Shown in pieces: positions 52,982-60,894 of a stretch of 64,000 nucleotides of DNA. Position 1 is the stretch's first letter; every line of letters begins with the position of its first letter. Where the stretch lies: the NCBI GenBank assembly GCA_016200265.1, contig JACQFE010000053.1:62001-126000 (forward strand), given 5' to 3'. A program made the translations under genes and the position numbers. The stretch is from Planctomycetota bacterium. GTDB lineage: Bacteria > Planctomycetota > Phycisphaerae > UBA1845. The notes beneath the pieces are model-generated. The model worked only from the letters and a program-made list of their open reading frames with translations, searched no databases and was not told the DNA's origin.

Positions 52982-54787
52982 TCAGCCCAGGTTCGGCGCC
53001 GGGTGCATCTGGGATTCACTCTCGGCGATCGCGGCGCTGTCTCCTCGACTTTGGAACGATGAGCAGACGATCCCCATTTTTCTCATGGCCGCCGCAATCA
53101 AACCGACGAACATCGGCTGGGGTCGAAGCGGTCGGCTGGAGAGTTCGGGGTGAGCCTGCGTGGCGATAAAGTAGGGGTGCGTCGCACGGGGCAATTCCAG
53201 AATCTGCATGATCGGGTGCAGCGGACTTCGGCCCGAAAAAACCAATCCTCGGCTTTCCAGCACTGATAGGTACTTCGGATTCACCTCGTAACGATGTCGG
53301 AATCGGAGCCGCACCAGTGATTGTCGATCGAAAAGTTCCCAGGCCAACGTATTCGGTGCAATGGCGATGTCGAAGCCGCCCAGCCGCATGTTTCCGCCGA
53401 GCCCTTCAATATGTTTCTGCTCAGGCAGAAGGTCAATCACCGGGTTCGGGCAATCCGGCTCAATTTCGGTGCTGCTTGCTCCGGCAATGCCGCAGACGTT
53501 TCGCGAGAACTCGATCACCGCGATCTGCATTCCGTAGCACAAACCAAGGTACGGAATTTTCGATTCTCGAACATGGCGAACGGCGGTCAGCTTCCCGCCG
53601 ACTCCGCGAAAGCCAAAGCCGCCCGGCACAATCACGCCGCCAAGATCGGCCAATCCCTCACCGACGTTTTCCTCGTTTAGTTCCGCGCTATCGACCCACT
53701 TCACTTCGACCCTGGCCCCGCAAATCGCCCCTGCGTGTTCCAATGCATGAAGGATACTCGCATAGCTGTCTCGAACGGCCGTGTACTTGCCGATGATGCC
53801 GATGGTCACGGGCTGCGTCGCGCCGCGATAGCGTTGGATGTAGCCGTTCCAGACTTGCCGCGCCTGTTCTTCTCGCGAATGATCGATCTTGTCATCGAGG
53901 GCGAGCAGGTCGAGGACCGCCGCATCCAATCCGCCACCGCGCAACATTTCAGGAATCAGATACACGCTGTCGCAATCGTGCATGGAGAAAACCCGCTCCA
54001 TGGGAACGTTGGCAAAAAGCGCGATTTTCTCTCGCACCTTCTTGTTCACCGGAGCCGACGCGCGGCAAGCGATGATGTGCGGATGAATTCCCGCCGCGTT
54101 GAGTAATTTCAGATTCAGCTGCGCCGGCTTTGATTTTTGCTCGCCGAGTGCCGACGGTGCGACCACATAAGTCAGGGCGACAAAGCAAAAGTTGCTCGGG
54201 CCTTCCTCATACGACATCTCACGGACGGCCTCGATGAAATACGCATTTTCGACGTCGCCGACCGTTCCGCCGATCTCGACAAACACGACATCGGCCTCTG
54301 ACGCGATCGCCAGTTCGCGAAGCCTCAGCTTCACTTCGCCGGTGACGTGCGGGATCATCTGCACGTCGCGGCCCAGGTATCGACCTTCGCGTTCCTTCTC
54401 GAGAACGGATGAGAAGATCTGCCCGCTGGTGGTGAAATTCAGCCGCGACAAGTCCTGGTTGAGCATGCGCTCATACGTGCCCAGATCCATGTCGCATTCC
54501 ATGCCGTCATCGAGCACGAACACTTCGCCGTGCCGGAATGGATTCAGCGTGCCGCTGTCGCGATTGAGATAGCCTTCGAGCTTGATGGGAGTGACGGAGA
54601 GGCCTTTATCCTGCAGAATTTTCGCCAGCGAACTGGAGAAAATGCCCTTGCCCAGGCCGCTCATCACCGTACCGAAAACGACGACATATTTCGTTCGACC
54701 CGGCTTGTAACCTGCCGGCATGGGCGTGAAGAATTCGGTCTCTTCCGAGATTTGGCCGATCCGGGAGAGCTGGCTATCAGTGGTCAT
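52982..54787 (-). CDS. pyrG: CTP synthase
   Basis: 601 residues. Makes CTP from UTP, ATP and glutamine. The synthetase domain has VFGTVMSGLGKGIFSSSLAK near 37, HGEVFVLDDGMECDMDLGTY and DVQMIPHVTGE near 145. The glutamine amidotransferase domain has IVPGGFGFRG, the nucleophile Cys in LGLCYGMQIAVIEF, and HPELSSRP. The usual KxDPYxNxDxGTMxPxxHGE is here KLEGYLNRDSGTLNPFRHGE, a divergent variant. AAGGA 10 bp upstream of the ATG. CTP is a substrate of the kdsB and neuA-like enzymes encoded nearby. Confidence 0.94.
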   Translation of the reverse strand: MTTDSQLSRIGQISEETEFFTPMPAGYKPGRTKYVVVFGTVMSGLGKGIFSSSLAKILQDKGLSVTPIKLEGYLNRDSGTLNPFRHGEVFVLDDGMECDMDLGTYERMLNQDLSRLNFTTSGQIFSSVLEKEREGRYLGRDVQMIPHVTGEVKLRLRELAIASEADVVFVEIGGTVGDVENAYFIEAVREMSYEEGPSNFCFVALTYVVAPSALGEQKSKPAQLNLKLLNAAGIHPHIIACRASAPVNKKVREKIALFANVPMERVFSMHDCDSVYLIPEMLRGGGLDAAVLDLLALDDKIDHSREEQARQVWNGYIQRYRGATQPVTIGIIGKYTAVRDSYASILHALEHAGAICGARVEVKWVDSAELNEENVGEGLADLGGVIVPGGFGFRGVGGKLTAVRHVRESKIPYLGLCYGMQIAVIEFSRNVCGIAGASSTEIEPDCPNPVIDLLPEQKHIEGLGGNMRLGGFDIAIAPNTLAWELFDRQSLVRLRFRHRYEVNPKYLSVLESRGLVFSGRSPLHPIMQILELPRATHPYFIATQAHPELSSRPLRPQPMFVGLIAAAMRKMGIVCSSFQSRGDSAAIAESESQMHPAPNLG

Positions 54788-54846
54788 GGTGTCGCCGTCC
54801 TTCTTATCTTAGACATCCGCTGAAACCGCTTCTCCCGCCCTAACGC

Positions 54847-54881
54847 GAATTCTGAATTCGGAATGCTGAATTATGAAATCG
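54847..54881. repeat. Period-7 degenerate array
   Basis: Five units: GAATTCT, GAATTCG, GAATGCT, GAATTAT, GAAATCG. In the pyrG-kdsB gap. Confidence 0.85.
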
Positions 54882-54941
54882 CCAACTGAGTCCGAAACGA
54901 CCCTGTCTCGATTGTGTTGAAACGCGAAGATCGTCGGGTTT

Positions 54942-54969
54942 CATTCAGCATTCGCAATCCCGCATTCCG
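54942..54969. repeat. Period-7 degenerate array
   Basis: Units CATTCAG, CATTCGC, AATCCCG, CATTCCG with one extra base before the last. 20 bp from the kdsB stop. Confidence 0.75.
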
Positions 54970-54987
54970 CCTTTTGCATACATGACC

Positions 54988-55902
54988 TTAAATCCGCTCC
55001 CTCACGGTCGCGGCTCGGAAACGCCTCACAAACGCCTCATAATCCTCCGGCGTATCAATCCCCACCGATCGATGCTCGACAATTTCCACCGCGATCGAAT
55101 AACCATTTTCCAGCCAGCGAAGCTGCTCAAGCGATTCGGCGCGTTCCAGCACGCTCGGCTTCATCCGCCCGCCCGTGAGCCGCCTCAATGTTTCGCAGCG
55201 AAACGCATACACGCCCATGTGCAGCAGCCATCGCGACGGGCGATCGACGAGGCCCTTCGTGTCGCGCGGAAATGGAATCGGACTTCGCGAAAAATACATC
55301 GCGCAGCCCGACAAGTCCACTACCACTTTCACGCAATTCGGATCGAGCGGCGACCCCGGCCCCTCTTTCGGGCCGTTATCATCAAACGGCGCCGCGATCG
55401 TGCCGATTGTGATTTGTTGTTGACTATAGCTGTGATTTTCCTGCTTTCTATCCTCGTTCTTTGAACTTCGAACTTCGAACTTTGAACTCTGCGCTTGGAC
55501 CGCTTCCTCACGGGCGCGGCTCTGAAAAAGCATTCCGCATTCCGCATTCATCATTCGCTCGACAAGCTTGTCGAGCGACGTTGACTCAATCTCCGGCTCA
55601 TCACCCTGCACATTCAGCACAAGGTCGTCATCCGCCAGCTTGAGCGAATCGGCCACTTCGCCCACCCGATCGGTGCCCGAAACATGATCCGCCCGCGTCA
55701 TCCGCGCTTCGCCGTCGAATGATTTCACAGCCTGCAGGATCCGCTCATCGTCCGTGGCCACCACGATTCGATCGATCCGCCGCGCCGATCGCACGCGCTC
55801 GAAGACGTGCTGAATCATGGGCTTGCCGGTTTTGTTGGCGAGCGGCTTGCCCGGAAACCGAACGGCCGCCATCCGCGCCGGAATGACCGCTACGACGGTC
55901 AT
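54988..55902 (-). CDS. kdsB: CMP-KDO synthetase (3-deoxy-manno-octulosonate cytidylyltransferase) with internal repeat-derived insertion
   Basis: 304 residues from ATG 55902 (GGGAGG 4 bp upstream); family members are about 250. Activates KDO with CTP for lipopolysaccharide core. Motifs: VIPARMAAVRFPGKPLANK at the start, IVVATDDERI, MTRADHVSGTDRVGE, NVQGDEPEI, and later VKVVVDLSGCAMYFSRSPIP and GIDTPEDYEAF. Between LVERM and ITIGTIAAPF about 45 extra residues are inserted (for example AQSSKFEVRSSKNEDRKQ); the DNA there is two period-7 arrays plus a 25-bp repeat. The stop codon lies just beside another copy of that 25-bp repeat. Active-site motifs are untouched, so activity is probably kept. 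Confidence 0.9.
   Translation of the reverse strand: MTVVAVIPARMAAVRFPGKPLANKTGKPMIQHVFERVRSARRIDRIVVATDDERILQAVKSFDGEARMTRADHVSGTDRVGEVADSLKLADDDLVLNVQGDEPEIESTSLDKLVERMMNAECGMLFQSRAREEAVQAQSSKFEVRSSKNEDRKQENHSYSQQQITIGTIAAPFDDNGPKEGPGSPLDPNCVKVVVDLSGCAMYFSRSPIPFPRDTKGLVDRPSRWLLHMGVYAFRCETLRRLTGGRMKPSVLERAESLEQLRWLENGYSIAVEIVEHRSVGIDTPEDYEAFVRRFRAATVRERI
54994..55018. repeat. 25-bp repeat, copy 1
   Basis: Starts CCGCTCCCTCACGGTCGCGG and ends CTCGG; codes for the last residues of KdsB (TVRER). Three mismatches with copy 2. Confidence 0.8.
55461..55488. repeat. Period-7 degenerate array inside kdsB
   Basis: TTGAACT, TCGAACT, TCGAACT, TTGAACT. Translated on the minus strand as SSKFEVRSSK. Confidence 0.9.
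55500..55524. repeat. 25-bp repeat, copy 2, inside kdsB
   Basis: Starts CCGCTTCCTCACGGGCGCGG and ends CTCTG; between the two period-7 arrays of the kdsB insertion. Confidence 0.8.
55531..55558. repeat. Period-7 degenerate array inside kdsB (second)
   Basis: CATTCCG, CATTCCG, CATTCAT, CATTCGC. Translated as MMNAECGM on the minus strand. Confidence 0.9.
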
Positions 55903-56266
55903 GCGGCCTCCCTGCAAAATGTTGAAATATCCAAATGAACTTGTAGAGCGGGCTTTGCCCGCCTCTCCGAGCCGCGTCCGTTAGCGAGCGGAGTTTGTAG
56001 GGTGCATCGTGATGCTCCATCCGAACCCGGAGCGCAAGCGACGGGCGGTCTCGGCATGAAGTTCGAAGATCGAAGTTCGAAGATCGAAAAAAGCGGAAGA
56101 ACAAGCCCTTTATCCGGTTCGGTGGCAGCACCGCTGTTTGGGGGTTGTTGATGAAATTGGAAAATTCGGAGTGGCACGGGGAGAATATATCGACATCGGG
56201 TAAATGCGTCAACTTGAGGCGCGCTAGCCCTCAGCGTCTGTGGGCTTTATGCGGAAGAGCAACAAA
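55903..56266. other. Repeat-rich intergenic region between kdsB and a zinc-ribbon membrane protein
   Basis: Holds a GCGGGCTTTGCCCGC element (55948-55962), an inverted copy of the 25-bp repeat (55967-55991, CCGAGCCGCGTCCGTTAGCG...), a GAACCCGGAGCGCAAGCGAC element (56024-56043) and a period-7 array (56058-56092). No gene is supported. Confidence 0.7.
56058..56092. repeat. Period-7 degenerate array
   Basis: GAAGTTC, GAAGATC, GAAGTTC, GAAGATC, then GAAAAAA. In the kdsB upstream region. Confidence 0.9.
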
Positions 56267-56890
56267 ATGATCCGCCGTATTGCATATATCTCGCAAATAG
56301 TCGCCGTATACATTTTGATTGTTATCTCTTTGGCATTTTCGAGCCTCGGTTTGGGAGGTTTGGTGAACGCACCCGAAAGTGGAGGTAAATATTACGAATT
56401 CGGCAGGCTAGTGCTTGGCAATGATGGATTTTGCGTCATCAAATGGCGTCTAGGCCCATTTCAACACGATTCAATTGAGATTTACCCAAGCAGCGACCGA
56501 GTTTACTTTTCATATTCGCATCATGTGCCGGCTTGCGAAACTTATTGGATAAAACGAGGTCATCCGTGCGGTTTCGAATCCGAATGGCAATGCCAGCAGC
56601 ATGATGCCTATTATCATGGACCGCTCCATTGGCCTTCCGATGCTTCGCTAAATGACTTTGAAACTCCCGTAGTGACAAGTGTGCTATCGTTCCCTCGCTG
56701 GTACACCGCAATGGGGTTGATTTTTCCCATAATTCATTGGGCCTGTGGGCCGCGCCGCCGTCGAAATCTTCGCCGTAGACACGGCCTGTGCATCCACTGC
56801 GCCTACGACCTCACCGGCAACGTCTCCGGCGTCTGTCCCGAATGCGGGACGAAAGCGCGTGCGATGGACAAATCAGAGCCAGAAGCGTGA
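56267..56890 (+). CDS. Membrane protein with C-terminal zinc ribbon
   Basis: 207 residues from ATG 56267 (GGAAGAG about 9 bp upstream); ATG 56249 and GTG 56240 are also open. Membrane helices at the N-terminus (AYISQIVAVYILIVISLAF) and near 150 (YTAMGLIFPIIHWACG). Between them a probably periplasmic domain rich in aromatics and His. The tail RRRHGLCIHCAYDLTGNVSG followed by VCPECGTKA is a zinc ribbon typical of planctomycete proteins. The stop TGA is part of a GAAGCGTGAGCG repeat. Function unknown. Confidence 0.6.
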   Translation: MIRRIAYISQIVAVYILIVISLAFSSLGLGGLVNAPESGGKYYEFGRLVLGNDGFCVIKWRLGPFQHDSIEIYPSSDRVYFSYSHHVPACETYWIKRGHPCGFESEWQCQQHDAYYHGPLHWPSDASLNDFETPVVTSVLSFPRWYTAMGLIFPIIHWACGPRRRRNLRRRHGLCIHCAYDLTGNVSGVCPECGTKARAMDKSEPEA

Positions 56891-56975
56891 GCGCCCGGCC
56901 AAAGGAGAGAGTTGTATCGAATGTCCAACAAGTATGATCCGTCGCTGATGCGCGGAGCTTTGACGGGACTGCGTT

Positions 56976-57003
56976 TTGAACTTTGAACTTCCAACTTCAA
57001 ACT
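56976..57003. repeat. Period-7 degenerate array at the rsmG start
   Basis: TTGAACT, TTGAACT, TCCAACT, TCAAACT. The first TTG is the apparent start codon of rsmG. Confidence 0.85.
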
Positions 57004-57671
57004 TCCACGCACCGGAGCAATTCAACGTTGCCCTGAGCCAAGACTTGGCCGAGCTCGGGATTCCCGTCTCGCCGTCGCAGCTCGATGCCATGGCGCGGCA
57101 CTATGCGGCCATGGTGGAAGCCAATCGCGAATTCAATCTCACTCGCATCACCGATCCGACCGAGGCCGCCGTGAAACATTACGCCGATTCGCTGGCGATG
57201 TTGCGGCTCGTAGAGGAGCGCGGCTGGCAAGTCGCGAGTGTGCTCGACATCGGCACCGGCGCTGGATTTCCCGCCATTCCCTTGGCGATCATGCGACCTG
57301 AATGGCGAATCACCGCACTCGATGGAACGAAGAAGAAAATTGATTTTCTGTCCAGCATTGCCAAAGAACTCAACCTATCAAATCTTTGCCCGATCCATGC
57401 TCATTCCGATCACTGGAAGTGCGGCACGGCATTTGACATTGTGACTGGCCGGGCGGTTTCAAAACTCGACGAGTTTATTCCTTCGGCCGTTCGATTAGTT
57501 TCACCCAGTGGGCACATTGTGGCCTACAAAACCGACCCGCTGCCTGAGGCGGAACAGAGTGCGACAAGTACACTGCCGGAGAAGTTATCCGTCGAATTGC
57601 CGTTTCGCTACGAATTGTCGATCGGCCAAGAGCGTTTGCGCCGCGCGTTGCACGTATTCACTACCTGCTAA
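56976..57671 (+). CDS. rsmG: 16S rRNA (guanine-527-N7) methyltransferase
   Basis: 231 residues. AdoMet-binding motif VLDIGTGAGFPAIPLAI near 90; preceding LTRITDPTEAAVKHYADSLA is the family signature, and FDIVTGRAVSKLDEF follows. Methylates G527 of 16S rRNA; loss gives low-level streptomycin resistance in other bacteria. No ATG is available: the most upstream open start is the TTG at 56976, and the first ten codons (NFELPTSNF) come from a period-7 array, so the original start may have been replaced. A TTG further in (QDLAELG) is the alternative. parAB, often beside rsmG, is not here. Confidence 0.9.
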   Translation: MNFELPTSNFHAPEQFNVALSQDLAELGIPVSPSQLDAMARHYAAMVEANREFNLTRITDPTEAAVKHYADSLAMLRLVEERGWQVASVLDIGTGAGFPAIPLAIMRPEWRITALDGTKKKIDFLSSIAKELNLSNLCPIHAHSDHWKCGTAFDIVTGRAVSKLDEFIPSAVRLVSPSGHIVAYKTDPLPEAEQSATSTLPEKLSVELPFRYELSIGQERLRRALHVFTTC

Positions 57672-57747
57672 CCGCTCGGCCTCGCGCTCATCGCAAGAGT
57701 GGTTCCAAATTTGTTCCTTGGCGCTTGCTTGCAACTGAACCTTCTTC

Positions 57748-58500
57748 GTGCGGACTTCCGATAAATACGTTGTGAGCACGAACTTGGGAATCATTTTGGC
57801 TCGAGCGGGCAGCAAGGGGCTTCCCGACAAGTGCGTGCGCGATTTGCTGGGCAAATCAGTCATCGCGTACACGCTTGAACATGCCCGCGCGAGCCAACTG
57901 CTCAGCGCGATCGTGTTCACCACCGATTCTGAGCCGGCCAAGCGAATCGCACGGCAATTTGAAATTGAAGTCGTTGATCGGCCGGCAAAACTTGCGACAG
58001 ATACCGCGACGGTTGACGCCGCGGCGCGGCACGCGGTCGAGACATGGGAATCGCTGCACCAGAAAACCGTCGACATTGCCGTGCTGCTTTACGGCAACAT
58101 TCCTGTTCGACCTGATGGGCTGATCGATCGCGCAATCGAACATTTGATGAAGACCGGCGCCGATTCTGTGCGAAGTGTGGCCCCGGTGAGCAAGCAACAT
58201 CCGGATTGGATTCATCGTCTGCACGGGGATCGCATGGAACAATTTCGCCCCAACAGCATCTACCGTCGTCAGGATTTGGAGCCGCTTTATTATCACGACG
58301 GGGCAGTGGCCGCCGTCACGCGAAAAGCGCTTTTCGGCGCGTTGCAAACACCAGACGATCATCAATCGTTTCTTGGAAAAGATCGACGTGCAATCGTGTG
58401 TGCGGCCGATGACGCGGTGGACATTGACGAGCCGGTCGATCTCTATCTTGCCGAGGCGATTTTGCGGCAGCGACTGAATCATCCGAGGCCGCAACCATGA
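57748..58500 (+). CDS. Acylneuraminate cytidylyltransferase-like enzyme (CMP-nonulosonate synthetase)
   Basis: 250 residues from GTG 57748 (GTG 57772 is an alternative). NeuA/PseF-type nucleotidyltransferase: IILARAGSKGLPDKCVRDLL at the start is the CTP-binding signature; LLYGNIPVRPDGLID and the C-terminal DDAVDIDEPVDLYLAEAIL match the family. Charges a nine-carbon acidic sugar with CTP. First gene of an operon with NeuB and NeuC homologues, joined by ATGA overlaps. Whether the sugar is neuraminic, legionaminic or pseudaminic acid cannot be told here. Confidence 0.85.
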   Translation: MRTSDKYVVSTNLGIILARAGSKGLPDKCVRDLLGKSVIAYTLEHARASQLLSAIVFTTDSEPAKRIARQFEIEVVDRPAKLATDTATVDAAARHAVETWESLHQKTVDIAVLLYGNIPVRPDGLIDRAIEHLMKTGADSVRSVAPVSKQHPDWIHRLHGDRMEQFRPNSIYRRQDLEPLYYHDGAVAAVTRKALFGALQTPDDHQSFLGKDRRAIVCAADDAVDIDEPVDLYLAEAILRQRLNHPRPQP

Positions 58501-59564
58501 GCGATACGTGCGCAAAGACAATTCGACTTGGCAACCGAATCATCGGCGAGAATCAACCCGTCTTCGTGATCGCTGAGGCCGGCGTGAATCACGATGGAAG
58601 CGTCGAAGAGGCGTTTCGATTGGTCGATGCGGCCGTTGATGCGAAAGCCGATGCGGTGAAATTTCAGGTCTTTCAAGCATGCGATTTGACAACGCCTTCC
58701 ACTCCGACGGCGAAATACCAGAGTTCAAGCGCTGAAGGTGCGAAGTCTCAACGCGCGCTGCTTTCGCGGCTTGAGTTGTCGATCGCAGATTTTGATCGCC
58801 TCAAGAAGAAATGCGATGAACGGAAGATCATTTTCTTGGCGACTCCGTTCGGCACGGAAGAACTTGATATCGTCGTCCGTCTCGGTGTGCCTGCGATCAA
58901 AATTGCATCGACTGATCTCACGAACACGATACTCCTCGCGGCGGCCGCACGCACCGGTTTGCCGTTGATTCTTTCGACCGGTGCATCGACGCGAGAGGAG
59001 ATTTGTAGCGCAGCCAAATTGTTGCGCGATAAAGAAGCACACGAAAGAACAACATTTCTGCATTGCGTCAGCGCGTACCCCACGCCGATCGACTCGCTCA
59101 ATCTGCGTGCAATTCGAAAAATCCAGGCGCTTACCGAGCGTCCGACGGGCCTGAGTGATCACAGCACGAGCATCGACTCCGGCGCATGGGCAGTGGCCGC
59201 CGGCGCATTTGTAATTGAGAAACACTTGACGATGGATCGCGGGGCGAGTGGTCCGGATCATGCCATGTCCCTGTCACCGCATGAATTCACCGAATACGTG
59301 GCGAAAATTCGCGAGGTTGAACGAGCACTCGGAACTGGCGAGGTCGGATTCCAACCGCTAGAGGCCGATGTTCGCGCTGTGGCCCGCCGCAGCGTGGTGG
59401 CAAATCGATCGATTTCACGCGGTGAAAAAATCACCTCCGATGCGATTACTCTAAAACGACCCGGCACCGGAATTCCCCCCAAGGACTTCCAACAAGTCAT
59501 TGGCCGGACCGCAAACCGTGACATTGTGAGCGATGCCGTGTTGTCGTGGGAAATGATTTCATGA
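58497..59564 (+). CDS. neuB: N-acetylneuraminate synthase family protein
   Basis: 355 residues; ATG overlaps the preceding TGA. Condenses phosphoenolpyruvate with a six-carbon amino sugar. Barrel motifs: FVIAEAGVNHDGSVEEAFRL, ADAVKFQVFQACDL, FLATPFGTEELD, IKIASTDLTN, GLSDHSTSID and VIEKHLTMDR. C-terminal SAF (antifreeze-like) domain from about 285 (RRSVVANRSISRGEKITSDA). Middle gene of the nonulosonic acid operon. Confidence 0.93.
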   Translation: MSDTCAKTIRLGNRIIGENQPVFVIAEAGVNHDGSVEEAFRLVDAAVDAKADAVKFQVFQACDLTTPSTPTAKYQSSSAEGAKSQRALLSRLELSIADFDRLKKKCDERKIIFLATPFGTEELDIVVRLGVPAIKIASTDLTNTILLAAAARTGLPLILSTGASTREEICSAAKLLRDKEAHERTTFLHCVSAYPTPIDSLNLRAIRKIQALTERPTGLSDHSTSIDSGAWAVAAGAFVIEKHLTMDRGASGPDHAMSLSPHEFTEYVAKIREVERALGTGEVGFQPLEADVRAVARRSVVANRSISRGEKITSDAITLKRPGTGIPPKDFQQVIGRTANRDIVSDAVLSWEMIS

Positions 59565-60823
59565 GCGATCGCACGGCATCACGCACAAAGAAAATCCGAC
59601 GCCGCGTCGCGGTGATCACGGGATCGCGAGCGGAATATGGCTTGCTCAAAACCGTGATGGAATCGATTTCTCGCCATCCCGCGCTGCGTTTGCAAACAAT
59701 AGTCACCGGGATGCACCTGCTTCCGAAGTTCGGCATGACCATTCGCGACATCGAGGCCAACGGCTGGAAAATCGACGCCCGCGTGCGTATGCAGCGCGGC
59801 GATGATGATCCGCTCGACCAGGCAAAGGGTCTTTCGCGAGGAATCGCCGGCATCGCGGAAGCATTGCATCAATTGCGCACTCAAATCGTCGTCGTGCTCG
59901 GTGATCGGATTGAAGCGATGGCAGGAGCTCTTGCGGCCATCACGACCGGGAGATTTCTCGCTCACATTCACGGCGGCGACGTGGCCACCGGCGACATTGA
60001 CGACAGCCTGCGGCACTCAATCACGAAATTGGCGCACCTGCACCTCCCCGCGACCGAAAGCGCGTCGCGACGAATTTTGCAAATGGGCGAGTCGGCGGAT
60101 CGCATTCATGTTGTCGGCGCTCCGGGGCTGGATCGACTTCGCGAATTGCGAGATGAGCATTTCGTCGATCTCGCGAAACTGGCGCGTTCGGATGACAGAC
60201 GAATGGCACTCATTGTCCAGCATCCGTGCGGCCGGTCAGCGACCATTGAACGCCGCGTCGCGGAGAACATCCTCAATGAAGTTGAAGCCGCCGGGTTAAT
60301 GGCAACCTGCATCTATCCCAACACCGATCGTGGCCACCGCGGAATCATTGCGGCCATCACGACGCATACACAGCGAGCGAATCCCGATCGATTCAGGGTT
60401 GCGAAATCGCTGGATCGAGATGAATTCCTGCGGTCAATGTTGAGCGCCGAATTGCTCATTGGGAACTCATCGTGCGGAATCATCGAGGCCTCGGCCGCCG
60501 GCACGCCTGTGGTCAACGTCGGCTCGCGCCAGAAGGGACGAGAACGCGGTGGAGATGCCATCCTCAACTGCGATGAGGATGCCGCATCGATCCATCGTGC
60601 CATTCGCGGCGCGCTCGCCCTCGGACCGATAATGCCGGCGTGCGATGTGTACGGCGACGGTCATGCAGGCGAACGAATCGCGGAACATTTGGCCACGATG
60701 CCGCTCACGGATGCATTTCGCCGCAAGACATTCGCGGACCAAACAATCCGCACCATGGAAAATAGTAGTATTAAGCCACGCGTGAGGGCTCCTCGATCAA
60801 TCCGCGACCTCATGCCTGTTTGA
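59561..60823 (+). CDS. neuC: UDP-GlcNAc 2-epimerase, hydrolysing type
   Basis: 420 residues; ATG 59561 overlaps the neuB stop (ATGA), which settles the start. VAVITGSRAEYGLLKTVMES at the N-terminus and VLGDRIEAMAGALAA near 110 are NeuC signatures; IGNSSCGIIEASAAGTPVVN lies near 305. Supplies ManNAc or a related sugar for NeuB. Gene order here is synthetase, NeuB, NeuC. A 25-residue basic tail ends the protein. Confidence 0.92.
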   Translation: MSDRTASRTKKIRRRVAVITGSRAEYGLLKTVMESISRHPALRLQTIVTGMHLLPKFGMTIRDIEANGWKIDARVRMQRGDDDPLDQAKGLSRGIAGIAEALHQLRTQIVVVLGDRIEAMAGALAAITTGRFLAHIHGGDVATGDIDDSLRHSITKLAHLHLPATESASRRILQMGESADRIHVVGAPGLDRLRELRDEHFVDLAKLARSDDRRMALIVQHPCGRSATIERRVAENILNEVEAAGLMATCIYPNTDRGHRGIIAAITTHTQRANPDRFRVAKSLDRDEFLRSMLSAELLIGNSSCGIIEASAAGTPVVNVGSRQKGRERGGDAILNCDEDAASIHRAIRGALALGPIMPACDVYGDGHAGERIAEHLATMPLTDAFRRKTFADQTIRTMENSSIKPRVRAPRSIRDLMPV

Positions 60824-60894
60824 TCGCCTGACGATAACTCGAAAGCGTAGGCCCGCGGGGTCGTCGCCGCGCAGAAAACACTTGAGGACTTCCT

